DNA of 23,394 nt from Eggerthellaceae bacterium UBA3686 (GCA_002371495.1 DFIX01000019.1:1-23394); one strand, 5' to 3'. Shown: positions 1 through 6,650, numbered from the stretch's first letter. A program made the numbers and translations. Notes: generated from the letters alone by a model not told the origin.

Positions 1-83
1 CGCTGGTAGACCGTTTCGGGATCGGCTGCCCATTCCATGGCGCCGCAAAACGCCGCCAGCGTTTCGAACCTGCCGTGTTTCAT
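1..83 (-). CDS. N-terminal end of an unidentified protein (runs off the window)
   Basis: On the reverse strand an ATG at 83 opens a frame that stays open to the window edge, reading MKHGRFETLAAFCGAMEWAA and then DPETVYQ. A GAGGGGGA stretch lies about 10 bases upstream and is a good Shine-Dalgarno site. An in-frame GTG at 113 is an alternative start with weaker upstream context. Only about 27 codons are visible and I do not recognise the family. It would be transcribed away from the rest of the window, on the same strand as the downstream-oriented FKBP gene at 299-823, about 215 bases after that gene's stop. Confidence 0.4.
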   Translation of the reverse strand, partial: MKHGRFETLAAFCGAMEWAADPETVYQ

Positions 84-298
84 CGTGCGCACATCCCCCT
101 CGACAACGCTCACACGATCACTCTACCAATCATGGGCTCATCGGGGCGCGAATGACGATGGTTTTTATGGCCATTCGGATAAATAAGGGGACAAGTGGCT
201 ACAGCGCAAAAACGATGGGCCTCGAAGGACGACCTGTCACCGATGGACGCGCTTCGAATCGCGTTGAACTCGCACACCATGTTGCACCTGCACCTCCG

Positions 299-823
299 CT
301 ATGCGCGGCCGAACACCTTTTCCCTCATCAACTGCGCTTTCAGCTTGTCGCACCCGCATGCGCAACCCGAGGGATGCAGCTCGCGCTGTATGGCCGATTC
401 GTGCACGACCGAAACCAGGTCGATGTCGAACGTGACGGTATGACCTGCGAGCTCGTGGTTGCAATCGAGCACGACTTGGTCGGTGTCGACCGACACGACC
501 TTGGCCCGCAGCATGCCCACCTTCGTCTTCAGCTCGATGTAACCGCCGCGCGGAAGCTGGTCGCTGTTGGCTATCAAATGCGCGGGGACGGCCTGCACGA
601 GCTCGGCGTCGTATATGCCGTACGCCTGGTCGGGGGTAAGCCGAATCGTGCGGTGCTCGCCTGGGAGCATGTCGCACAACGTGGCCTCGACCTGGGGAAG
701 CATCACGCCCGAACCAAGTTTGACGCTCAGGGGCGCACCCGCACGGCGGCTATCTTGGAACACGGCTCCGTCGTCGAGCGTGCCGACGCAATGCACCAGT
801 ACCGTCTCGCCGATTTCCGCCAT
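299..823 (-). CDS. SlyD-like FKBP-type peptidyl-prolyl cis-trans isomerase
   Basis: A 174-residue cytoplasmic prolyl isomerase/chaperone of the SlyD branch of FKBPs. The N-terminal half carries the FKBP strand pattern (GETVLVHCVGTLDDGAVFQD, then the PGEHRTIRLTPDQAYG segment near residues 54-69) and the second half has the SlyD signature DCNHELAGHTVTFDIDLVSV near residues 120-139, which closes the fold after the inserted flap domain. The tail is cysteine-containing (HPSGCACGCDKL, residues 150-161), reminiscent of the metal-binding tail of SlyD but much shorter and with one histidine. The start is set at the ATG at 823 because GGAGG lies 6 bases upstream. An ATG at 841 would add six residues without a good ribosome site. 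No signal peptide. Sure of the family, unsure whether the tail binds nickel or zinc. Confidence 0.88.
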   Translation of the reverse strand: MAEIGETVLVHCVGTLDDGAVFQDSRRAGAPLSVKLGSGVMLPQVEATLCDMLPGEHRTIRLTPDQAYGIYDAELVQAVPAHLIANSDQLPRGGYIELKTKVGMLRAKVVSVDTDQVVLDCNHELAGHTVTFDIDLVSVVHESAIQRELHPSGCACGCDKLKAQLMREKVFGRA

Positions 824-990
824 GAGAACCTCCGATCGCATACACCAAGATTTTCCCTGGTTTTACGTAAGCGTACCCTTCCCCTGTGGGCTTTGGGGCC
901 GCGAACCCTCGTTTCAGCCATTCGGCCACCATGTTGAGCCAGCTGGGCATCAAAACGGTGTTTGAAAGCTCCTTTCATACCACATCGGAA

Positions 991-1018
991 CCAAAGTGAC
1001 GCAATAGGTATACTTTGG
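991..1018. promoter_or_regulatory. Candidate operator dyad overlapping a TATACT box
   Basis: CCAAAGT (991-997) and ACTTTGG (1012-1018) form a perfect 7-bp inverted repeat with a 14-base spacer. A -10-like TATACT (1009-1014) overlaps the right arm. There is no convincing -35 at the right distance on the plus strand. It may instead serve the divergent FKBP gene. Regulator unknown. Confidence 0.3.
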
Positions 1019-1080
1019 GAGGTTCATCCGAACGAGAACCTCGGCTACGATGGACGCGAAATGCCCGCAATGCCAAAGAA

Positions 1081-1115
1081 GGCACCTTTTTTCGAATTGC
1101 CGACGATTTCTCGAG
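1081..1115 (-). repeat. Repeat copy 1 (inverted)
   Basis: Inverted copy of the AATCGTCGG-NN-ATTCGAAAAAA element. Read on the minus strand it is CTCGAGAAATCGTCGGCAAT followed by TCGAAAAAAGGTGCC. Confidence 0.6.
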
Positions 1116-1196
1116 CGTGGCTCAAGAATTGGGGCAAAGCCGTCTTGCGTTTCCGCAGGTCATCGAGAAATGGGATTTCGCAGTATGCAAAGCAAT

Positions 1197-1237
1197 TCGA
1201 AAATAATCGTCGGAAATTCGAATTTTTTGGCACGTAA
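1197..1237 (+). repeat. Repeat copy 2 (direct)
   Basis: Contains AATCGTCGGAAATTCGAA, then TTTTTTGGCACGTAA. It differs from copy 3 mainly in the A/T run before GGCACGTAA. It lies about 50 bases upstream of copy 3. Confidence 0.6.
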
Positions 1238-1249
1238 AGCTTCAAAAAA

Positions 1250-1288
1250 CTCGAAATCGTCGGATATTCGAAAAAAATGGCACGTAAC
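1250..1288 (+). repeat. Repeat copy 3 (direct)
   Basis: Contains AAATCGTCGGATATTCGAA, then AAAAAATGGCACGTAA. It shares the ATCGTCGG, ATTCGAA and GGCACGTAA blocks with copy 2 and borders the dehydrogenase remnant. Confidence 0.6.
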
Positions 1289-1289
1289 T

Positions 1290-1511
1290 AACGGCGGGAA
1301 CCTTGCAGTTCCCATCTTCACCGACATGACTCACCCCGAGGGCATGGACGAGCTGTTCGAGAAGTACGTGGCCCCCGCCGCGGCCAAGATCCCGCTGGAG
1401 CGCCTGGGCAACATCGACGACATCGCCAACGGCGTGCTGTACTTGGCCTCGGATGCCTCCGAATGGGTGACCGGCCACAGCATCCTCATCGGCGGCGGCG
1501 AGCTCGCGTAA
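1290..1511 (+). pseudogene. 3' remnant of a short-chain dehydrogenase/reductase
   Basis: The frame ending at 1511 encodes the last ~67 residues of a classical SDR: PIFTDMTHPEGMDELFEKY, then the IPLERLGNIDDIANGVLYLA helix segment and the C-terminal DASEWVTGHSILIGGGELA, which matches the family's conserved 'LASDxSxxxTGxxxxVDGG' end. Recognisable homology starts near 1305. The nucleotide-binding GxxxGxG motif and the catalytic Ser/Tyr/Lys are absent, and no start codon with a ribosome site precedes the fragment. The break coincides with the right edge of the repeat cluster, so an insertion or repeat-mediated deletion probably removed about 180 codons. Convergent with the TetR gene, which might once have controlled it (inference). 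Confidence 0.8.
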
Positions 1512-1583
1512 AACGGACGAACCGGGCCCGAGGCATCTGGAGGGGCGGCCCTCAGCGCCATCTACTCCAGGTAGAGCGTATGA

Positions 1584-1617
1584 GCCAAAAGGGGCGTGTC
1601 CCCTTTTGGCCCTTTTT
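1584..1617 (+). terminator. Rho-independent terminator-like hairpin
   Basis: GCCAAAAGGGG (1584-1594), loop CGTGT, CCCCTTTTGGC (1600-1610), then CCTTTTT: a perfect 11-bp stem with a T-run on the plus strand. It sits 73 bases after the dehydrogenase stop. It resembles the palindrome inside the CydDC gene at 9978-10004, so it may also belong to a dispersed hairpin family. Confidence 0.75.
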
Positions 1618-1652
1618 GTCGGCCTCCCCTCGTCACGTTACGATAAGCGCAT

Positions 1653-2279
1653 TCACCTGCCGAAAAGCTGCTCGTCGCTGATCGGGGGCGCGTTGTCGTC
1701 GGAGCGGAAATAGGCGATGCGCATCGAATTCGCGATGCCGGCAACTTGGGCGGGCGTGAGCAGGTCGCCATCGCGCTCGACGCTCGCGATATGGTCCAGC
1801 AAGCCGATATGGGCCGCCGCGATTGCCGCCACATAATAGGGACGCAAAGCGTCGTTGGGCGCGAGCTCGTCGTCCATCATCTGGTTCAGCTCAAGACGCA
1901 CGCGCGCGATCAGGCGCTCCTTGAAGTACAGGTCGCCGTTCGGCCCCATGATCGGACACAGCAAAAACCGCAAGCGCAACCCCGTGGCGAACCAGCTCTC
2001 GATGCCGCCGTAAGGGTCTGCCGCCGGTTCTTCAGCCGCTTCCCTGCTGCGCTCCATGCGCGGCCGGTAGAGCACGAATTCCCCCAACAGGTACCGCTCG
2101 ATGCGCTCGAGCAGCTCATAGGTGTCTTTGAAGGAGCGATAGAACGTCGTGCGCGCGATGGCGCAGCGTTCGGCAATCTCCTTCACGGTGATCTTCGCAT
2201 AGGGCTTCTCGGCCATGAGCGCCAGGAAGCCGCTGATGATGCGGCGCTCCTGTTCGCTGAACGCGTCGTTGAAATTCAC
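1653..2279 (-). CDS. TetR/AcrR-family transcriptional regulator
   Basis: A 208-residue one-component regulator. The N-terminal helix-turn-helix reads ITVKEIAERCAIARTTFYRS (residues 30-49), followed by the F-K-DTYELLERIE helix, the standard TetR DNA-binding layout. The remainder is helical and should form the ligand/dimer domain, with a C-terminal YYVAAIAAAHIGLLDHI segment typical of the class. The start is a GTG at 2279, chosen because GGAGG lies 7 bases upstream. The gene is downstream of, and on the same strand as, the CocE-type hydrolase (237 bases away, with a strong hairpin between), and convergent with the broken dehydrogenase. A 25-bp dyad at 2321-2345 in its own promoter region suggests autoregulation. 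Ligand and regulon unknown. Confidence 0.88.
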   Translation of the reverse strand: MNFNDAFSEQERRIISGFLALMAEKPYAKITVKEIAERCAIARTTFYRSFKDTYELLERIERYLLGEFVLYRPRMERSREAAEEPAADPYGGIESWFATGLRLRFLLCPIMGPNGDLYFKERLIARVRLELNQMMDDELAPNDALRPYYVAAIAAAHIGLLDHIASVERDGDLLTPAQVAGIANSMRIAYFRSDDNAPPISDEQLFGR

Positions 2280-2320
2280 CTCGAACCTCCATCCGCATGG
2301 GCATATGAGACCAACCTGGC

Positions 2321-2345
2321 GAAACAGATCCCAGGTACCTGTTTC
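2321..2345. promoter_or_regulatory. Candidate TetR operator
   Basis: GAAACAG (2321-2327) and CTGTTTC (2339-2345) are a perfect inverted repeat with an 11-base spacer that itself contains CAGGTACCTG, another perfect palindrome. It lies about 42 bases upstream of the TetR start, inside the likely 5' leader or promoter. Its size fits a TetR dimer site. No experimental support. Confidence 0.45.
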
Positions 2346-2470
2346 ATTTTCAGTCGAAACCGATTTTCATACATAAGTTGACATGCGATAAACAGCGACC
2401 TAGGAAAACTTTCAACAGACCGCAACTTATTAAAGAAAAAGCATTCGCGTTAACGAAGAAAGCGGGATTT

Positions 2471-2500
2471 GCCCACGGGGAGGGGCATCCCCCCGTGGGC
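2471..2500 (-). terminator. GC-rich hairpin after the CocE-type gene
   Basis: GCCCACGGGG (2471-2480) pairs with CCCCGTGGGC (2491-2500), 10 bp with a 10-base loop that can extend the stem with further G:C pairs. It lies 16 bases past the hydrolase stop. No T-run follows on the minus strand, so termination may be weak or factor-assisted. Confidence 0.5.
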
Positions 2501-2515
2501 CCCTTTCAGAAACAA

Positions 2516-4309
2516 CTAGAAGATGGGATGCGTGGGATGCGCAGTCTCGTCGACGACGAACACGTAGTCATCGTCGTATTTGGGCGGCACCACGGGCACC
2601 TGCAGGTACGACTCGTAGCGCCCACCGGTGTGGAACACGTGCTCGCCGGCGTTGTCGGTCTCCCACACGAGCGGCTCGATCCAATGCGGCTCGCGGATGT
2701 AGCGCCCGGCGACATGTACGCGGATGGTCTCTCCGGCGTGCCAAATGCGGCTCGTGGGGTTTATCTCGACATCGATGGGCACGACCTCGCCGGGTGCGAG
2801 CTTCAGCTCGCGGCGATGCGCCTGCACCGGCTGGAAGTCGGTCGAGAGCTCCGGGTCGAGCTCACGGTGCGACACGCGCATCTTGCCCCAAGCGCCAGGG
2901 TGCGGCGCCGTGCCGTTGAATATGGTCACAGGCTGTTCGACGCCCGTGCGCGAGAGCTTCTTCACGGTCACGAACAAGTCCATGTCGTCGTGGCCCGCCG
3001 CCTCGACCCAGGCGTGCAGCTTCATGTAACCGGTGAGCTCGGTGTCGCGATCGAACGTGTGGTCGAACACGATCTCGCCTGTAGCGGCGTCGTAGCGCAC
3101 CTCCGCTTCGATGGCCGGGTTCTCGTGCGTCATCGAAGCATCCGCAGCATTCAAGTACAGCTTCTTGTACTGCGTGCGCGCGAGCGGGAATTCACCTTCG
3201 GCGCGGTCGACCTGCCAGCTGTCGTCGAAGCGGTCCTGCACCTCGACACGCACACGCGGCGTCGACTCCCAGCCGTTGCGAATGCCCTTGCAATAGCGGT
3301 CGAAGAACAGCTTCAGCTCGGGCAGGTACTTCGCCGAGTAGAAGTCGGGCCACTCGAACTCGCGGTGAGCGCGCAGCCACTTCTGCTCGCTCGCGATCTT
3401 GCGCCAACCGTTCACGGAGCCGCGCAGATGGAAATGGTTCCAGCCCGCCGTGACATACGCCGGCACGACCACCTTCGAGAAATCGGGAATCTTATCTTCC
3501 CAGTACGCGTTCATGAGCGGGTACTTCTCGGCCATGGCTCCCTGGTCGTCGATGCCGGCAAGCCCGCATGCGCCCGCCGTGGCGAAGTTCGTGAACTGGA
3601 TGCAGGGAATGCCGCCCTCGTAGAGCGACTCGCGGTACATGTCGCTCATGCCCTCCCACGGGGCGATGCAGGCCAGGTGTGGTGGCTGTTCGGCCGCGAT
3701 GTGCCATTGGCTAATGGCGAGCGCCGACGAGCCGGCCATGGCCACTTTGCCGTTGCACCAGGGCTGCTGCGCGCACCATTCGATGAAGTCGTAGCCGTCC
3801 TGGGCATCTTGCTTGCCGAACTGCTCGTGGTAACCGCCCGAATAGCCGATGCCGCGAATGTCCACGTTCACGACGGCGTAGCCGTTCGGCACCCAGTACT
3901 CGGGATCGGCCGCCTCGAACTTAGCCGACGCCGAAATCGCGCCTTTCGGCACGCCAGGCGTGTAGGCCACGAGCTCGGGCGGGCGGTACTCGTTCGGGCG
4001 CTTGCCGTAATTAGACCACGCCAGGATCGCCGGCACCTTCTGCGCGTCGTTGGCCGGGCGGAAGATGTCGCAGTACAGCGTTACGCCATCGCGCATCTCG
4101 ACGGCCACATCCTGATCGCATACGATGCCGGGCGCAGCTTCGTAGGTGCGCTGGCAAAACGGATAGGGTTTGTGCAGCTTCTTCTCGCCTTCCGAGAGCT
4201 GCTCGAATTCTTCGAGCGGCACGGGGATGAGCTCCTTGGCGTACACCTTGTCGATCACCTCGCCGTTCATCTCGGTCGCAATGGTGAACTGCTCGCGTCC
4301 AAACAACAT
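2516..4309 (-). CDS. CocE/NonD-family alpha/beta hydrolase (Xaa-Pro dipeptidyl-peptidase S15-like)
   Basis: A 597-residue serine hydrolase. Layout: N-terminal strand region with VEMRDGVTLYCDIFRPAND (residues 70-88), the alpha/beta core with DIRGIGYSGG (150-159), nucleophile elbow MAGSSALAISQW (191-202, probable nucleophile Ser195), then a C-terminal jelly-roll (X-Pro dipeptidyl-peptidase C-domain) from about residue 400. The CocE triad Asp context 'GGWYD' appears as AGWNHFHLRG here, so the acid may be placed differently. A likely catalytic histidine is in LRAHREFEWPDFY. No signal peptide, so cytoplasmic. The start at 4309 has AAGGAG 5 bases upstream. An in-frame start at 4393 has none. Substrate (ester, amide or acyl peptide) cannot be told. 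It is a monocistronic unit, divergent from the Nudix gene. Confidence 0.85.
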   Translation of the reverse strand: MLFGREQFTIATEMNGEVIDKVYAKELIPVPLEEFEQLSEGEKKLHKPYPFCQRTYEAAPGIVCDQDVAVEMRDGVTLYCDIFRPANDAQKVPAILAWSNYGKRPNEYRPPELVAYTPGVPKGAISASAKFEAADPEYWVPNGYAVVNVDIRGIGYSGGYHEQFGKQDAQDGYDFIEWCAQQPWCNGKVAMAGSSALAISQWHIAAEQPPHLACIAPWEGMSDMYRESLYEGGIPCIQFTNFATAGACGLAGIDDQGAMAEKYPLMNAYWEDKIPDFSKVVVPAYVTAGWNHFHLRGSVNGWRKIASEQKWLRAHREFEWPDFYSAKYLPELKLFFDRYCKGIRNGWESTPRVRVEVQDRFDDSWQVDRAEGEFPLARTQYKKLYLNAADASMTHENPAIEAEVRYDAATGEIVFDHTFDRDTELTGYMKLHAWVEAAGHDDMDLFVTVKKLSRTGVEQPVTIFNGTAPHPGAWGKMRVSHRELDPELSTDFQPVQAHRRELKLAPGEVVPIDVEINPTSRIWHAGETIRVHVAGRYIREPHWIEPLVWETDNAGEHVFHTGGRYESYLQVPVVPPKYDDDYVFVVDETAHPTHPIF

Positions 4310-4390
4310 GGCGGCTCCTTCGCTCGTGGTTTCTGCCTCTGGTGAAAGTATCGCGCAATCCGCACGACGGCCATGCGACACGGGGCGCCG

Positions 4391-4411
4391 CACTGTCGCA
4401 AGATGACAGTG
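4391..4411. promoter_or_regulatory. Candidate operator in the hydrolase/Nudix divergent region
   Basis: CACTGTC (4391-4397), 7-base spacer, GACAGTG (4405-4411): a perfect dyad about 82 bases upstream of the hydrolase start and about 180 upstream of the Nudix start. A GATACT -10-like box for the hydrolase lies at 4347-4352 (minus strand). Regulator unknown; the arms differ from the dyad beside the TetR gene. Confidence 0.35.
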
Positions 4412-4588
4412 GGAAACCCCGCTCTCCTCGTCTTCGTGCTTGCCAAGACGAAGCTCGAAGATTAATTGGACAGGACATTCACTCGGCCGAAATTGCGCGG
4501 GGCTTCGGTGCGGCCTTCCCCGCGATGCTGGACTTCGTCACCCCCGACCTGAAATAATGGATCGGCGCAAATCGAAAGGATCGTGACC

Positions 4589-5437
4589 ATGCCCGGTGAA
4601 ATCACCCCAACGGAACTTGACGTGCAGATGACCTTCGCGCAGCCTCGCCACGATGATCGCGTACTGCTGTTCGTCGACGGCGACGGACGCAAAGGCAGCT
4701 CGCGAGAAGACGCGTTCCTCGCACGAATAAACGCCCGGGGGGCTCGTGAGCTTCCGCGATATGCTGACTTGCCCACAAATGTCGAGGCCATTCATGCGTT
4801 CAGCATCGGAGGACAGCGCTTCTTGCTCGCCTTGGGCGACGTGGCGGTGTTGGAGGGCTTCGAGCCTGTAGGTGTCAGGTCTCTCGTTGCCTCGCACCCC
4901 GAAAGCGAGGACCTGGCGATTCTGGCCGCTTACCATCTTCGATGCTGGTATAGGGACAACCGATTCTGCGGCCGATGCGGCATGCTCCTCTCGCCGTCCG
5001 CAAACGAGCGCGCACTCACATGCGCAAGTTGCGGCAACGTCGTGTATCCGCGCATCTCACCTGCCATCATCGTGGCCGTTACCGACGGCGATCGCATACT
5101 CATGACGCGTTACGCACACGGGCCCTACCGAAAACGCGCCCTTGTGGCCGGCTTCGTGGAAATCGGCGAGACGGCCGAGCAGGCCGTCGCCCGCGAAGTG
5201 CGCGAAGAATGTGGACTCGGCGTGAAAAACGTGCGCTACTACGGCAGTCAGCCCTGGGGCTTATCGGGCTCGCTCATGCTGGGTTACTTCGCCGAACTCG
5301 ACGGCGACCCCGAGCCATCACCCGGCGACGGCGAGCTGTCTTGGGCCGGCTGGGTCGACCGCCGCGACATCGCCGAATCCGACGACTACGCCCTTGGCCG
5401 CCAAATGGTCGAGGCCTTCCGCGACGGAAGGCGGTAA
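4589..5437 (+). CDS. nudC: NAD(H) pyrophosphatase / NAD-decapping Nudix hydrolase (NudC-like)
   Basis: A 282-residue enzyme predicted to hydrolyse NADH or NAD-capped RNA to nicotinamide mononucleotide plus AMP or 5'-monophosphate RNA. The order is that of NudC: N-terminal domain (1-115), four-cysteine zinc ribbon (C127, C130, C145, C148), Nudix box G188-F-V-E-I-G-E194 ... R202-E203-V-R-E206-E207-C-G-L210 with all metal ligands present, and the diagnostic SQPW motif (220-223) followed by SLMLGY. The SQPW block after the box separates NudC from general ADP-ribose Nudix enzymes. The ATG at 4589 was chosen because AAAGGA lies 8 bases upstream; a GTG at 4583 is too close to that site. It is cytoplasmic, transcribed alone and convergent with the GNAT gene. 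Confidence 0.92.
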   Translation: MPGEITPTELDVQMTFAQPRHDDRVLLFVDGDGRKGSSREDAFLARINARGARELPRYADLPTNVEAIHAFSIGGQRFLLALGDVAVLEGFEPVGVRSLVASHPESEDLAILAAYHLRCWYRDNRFCGRCGMLLSPSANERALTCASCGNVVYPRISPAIIVAVTDGDRILMTRYAHGPYRKRALVAGFVEIGETAEQAVAREVREECGLGVKNVRYYGSQPWGLSGSLMLGYFAELDGDPEPSPGDGELSWAGWVDRRDIAESDDYALGRQMVEAFRDGRR

Positions 5438-5502
5438 ATCGTCCGCGAAACCACGCAGCGAGCATGCCGATAATGAATTCTCGTCCATTTCTGCAAAATA
5501 TC

Positions 5503-5563
5503 GCTTTAGATGGCGACTTGTCGCGTCCGAGCGAGACGAAATCTATAGACGCGATGCTAAAGC
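5503..5563. repeat. Nested inverted repeats (possible RNA fold)
   Basis: Outer arms GCTTTAG (5503-5509) / CTAAAGC (5557-5563) and inner arms TCGCGTC (5521-5527) / GACGCGA (5548-5554) are both perfect and co-linear. Read as RNA they give two stacked helices separated by an asymmetric internal loop. Confidence 0.5.
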
Positions 5564-5733
5564 CCCAGTTGGCGAAATCGCAGGTGCCCACCATGGGCCA
5601 GCTTGCCATCCTCAACTCGCCATCTTATGCCATTTTTTGCAGCTTTCCTTCTTAAACCGTAATCGAGCACTCCACGAGAACCCCGAAACCAGTGAATTAC
5701 CGGTACTGTAGGTGTTGGAGCAAGACAGCGAGA

Positions 5734-5775
5734 ACGTAGCCCGTTGTCTCGTCCGAGCAAGACAACGTGCTACGT
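5734..5775. repeat. 42-bp interrupted palindrome
   Basis: ACGTAGC-c-CGTTGTCT (5734-5749) pairs with AGACAACG-t-GCTACGT (5760-5775), 15 of 16 positions, around a 10-base centre. It has no T-run on either side. It may act as a bidirectional stop between convergent genes or be a dispersed repeat. Confidence 0.6.
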
Positions 5776-5920
5776 CCCCGCCGTCTTCAGGCATGGTGCT
5801 CTTGAATCTCGGGCTAGACAAGGTTCATCGCACGGGCAAACCCCCGCACCAAGCTCTGCAAGCTCGTGAATTCATGGTCCATGAGTACTGCCTTCCTAAT
5901 GCTCAGGCCCGAAGCGCGTT

Positions 5921-6472
5921 CTATAAGGCGCTGACGAGCTCTACGGGAATCTTCCCTTCCGTAATGTCAGTCACTTCTCGCGCGAACTCGCTCGCCTCAA
6001 ACGGCCCCCCGAAAACAAGGACCGCATAGACCATGTCACCCTCGATAGAGTCGAGGCCCGCAGGCGAAAAACCGTTTCGCGTATAGAAGTCGAGACGCGC
6101 CAGCCGTTGCGCTGCATTAGGGGCCATCGGGTCTATCGGCTCGATTTCGAGCACTATTGCCCGCCCGGGGTAGCGCTCCTTCAGGCGGGCGATGATTTGC
6201 GAACCATGTCCCCGGGACCGCTTTGCCCCGGCGACTGCCAGAAACAGCACGTACAAGCACGACCCTGTGTCGATGCTGTAGCTGAAACCGCAGAACTCTT
6301 CGCGACGATAATACGCCGTAAAGTCAACGTGCTCGCGTTCGGCAAGGTCATCTAAAAGACCGATGTCGAAGCGCTCCTCAGGGGGAAACGCCTCCTCGTA
6401 AAGCGCTACCACGCACGCGTGCTCCTCGGATTCGGGCGCCACGGCCCTCTCCTCGATTGCCTCCATTGCCAA
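5921..6472 (-). CDS. GNAT-family N-acetyltransferase
   Basis: A 183-residue protein with a GNAT layout: an N-terminal helix pair (EHACVVALYEEAFPPEERFD), central strands (FCGFSYSIDTGSCLYVLFLAV), then the acetyl-CoA loop AKRSRGHGSQIIARLKERYP, matching the R/Q-x-x-G-x-G/A pattern, the beta-strand AIVLEIEP and the NAAQRLARLDFYTRNGFSP segment that is characteristic of GNATs acting on small molecules or peptides. Substrate unknown. The start is uncertain: a TTG at 6472 sits 5 bases from GGGGAG, whereas an ATG at 6466 sits 11 bases away. I prefer TTG. A TATAAT box lies 41-46 bases upstream. Convergent with the Nudix gene and divergent from the aldo/keto reductase. Confidence 0.85.
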   Translation of the reverse strand: MAMEAIEERAVAPESEEHACVVALYEEAFPPEERFDIGLLDDLAEREHVDFTAYYRREEFCGFSYSIDTGSCLYVLFLAVAGAKRSRGHGSQIIARLKERYPGRAIVLEIEPIDPMAPNAAQRLARLDFYTRNGFSPAGLDSIEGDMVYAVLVFGGPFEASEFAREVTDITEGKIPVELVSAL

Positions 6473-6512
6473 GCAGACTCCCCAACTTCTACGCCCTCAC
6501 GCACAGGATGCA

Positions 6513-6518
6513 ATTATA
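6513..6518 (-). promoter_or_regulatory. Extended -10 promoter of the GNAT gene
   Basis: On the minus strand TTGCTATAAT gives a consensus TATAAT preceded by TGC, an extended -10. No good -35 is visible, as expected for that promoter type. It predicts a leader of about 30 bases. Confidence 0.6.
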
Positions 6519-6650
6519 GCAACCGCAACTACAAAGCAGCGAGTCTTATGTTTTATCATGAGTTTTTGCGACTGGTTGCAAGATGCGACAATGCCCCATC
6601 GATGCGCTGACATTCAAGCACGTGGAAACGAGAGAACGAAGGGATACATG

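Larger units (their letters stand above)
1081..1284. mobile_element. MITE-like element with ~30-bp imperfect terminal inverted repeats
   Basis: The left end (1081-1115: GGCACCTTTTTTCGAATTGC followed by CGACGATTTCTCGAG) and the reverse complement of 1250-1284 (TGCCATTTTTTTCGAAT then ATCCGACGATTTCGAG) match almost throughout, with a few substitutions and a 2-3 base indel. The interior is about 135 bp, has no gene, and contains a third copy in the same orientation as the right end. The right end stops within a few bases of the truncated dehydrogenase at 1290. This size and architecture fit a non-autonomous miniature element, but no target-site duplication was identified. Clustered regulator sites are an alternative. 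Confidence 0.4.
842..1287. other. 446-bp gene-free stretch with dyads and a repeat family
   Basis: No convincing gene lies here. Short open frames in several phases lack ribosome sites and resemble nothing known. The first part (842-1080) should hold the promoter of the FKBP gene and contains a 7-bp dyad at 991-1018. The second part (1081-1287) holds three copies of an AT-rich element described separately and ends at the broken dehydrogenase gene. Local composition is clearly more AT-rich than the flanking genes, consistent with foreign or non-coding DNA. Confidence 0.6.
5438..5920. other. 483-bp gene-free region between convergent genes, dense in inverted repeats
   Basis: No start codon with a ribosome site and no recognisable protein. 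Nested inverted repeats lie at 5503-5563, a small perfect hairpin at 5586-5598 (GCCCA-CCA-TGGGC), a T6 run at 5633-5638 and a 42-bp near-palindrome at 5734-5775. Near-copies of GAGCAAGACA occur at 5718 and 5754. The region could be an intergenic repeat, a decayed element or a structured RNA. Its composition is less GC-rich than neighbouring genes. Confidence 0.5.

Noticed and set aside
750..953. Reverse-strand frame beginning MMPSWLNMVAEWLKRGF upstream of the FKBP gene
   Set aside because: It overlaps the FKBP start in another frame, lacks a properly spaced ribosome site and resembles nothing known.
2378..4345. 655-residue open frame antisense to the CocE-type hydrolase
   Set aside because: It mirrors the hydrolase frame, as often occurs in GC-rich genes. 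It has no recognisable domain (Arg/His/Val-rich) and no ribosome site.
4459..4557. Plus-strand frame ending AEIARGFGAAFPAMLDFVTP-DLK before nudC
   Set aside because: It looks mildly protein-like, but no family was recognised and no start or ribosome site is present; too weak to call a remnant.
5473..5655. 60-residue plus-strand frame (MNSRPFLQNIALDG...) after nudC
   Set aside because: No ribosome site; the region is dominated by inverted repeats that explain the sequence better than coding does.
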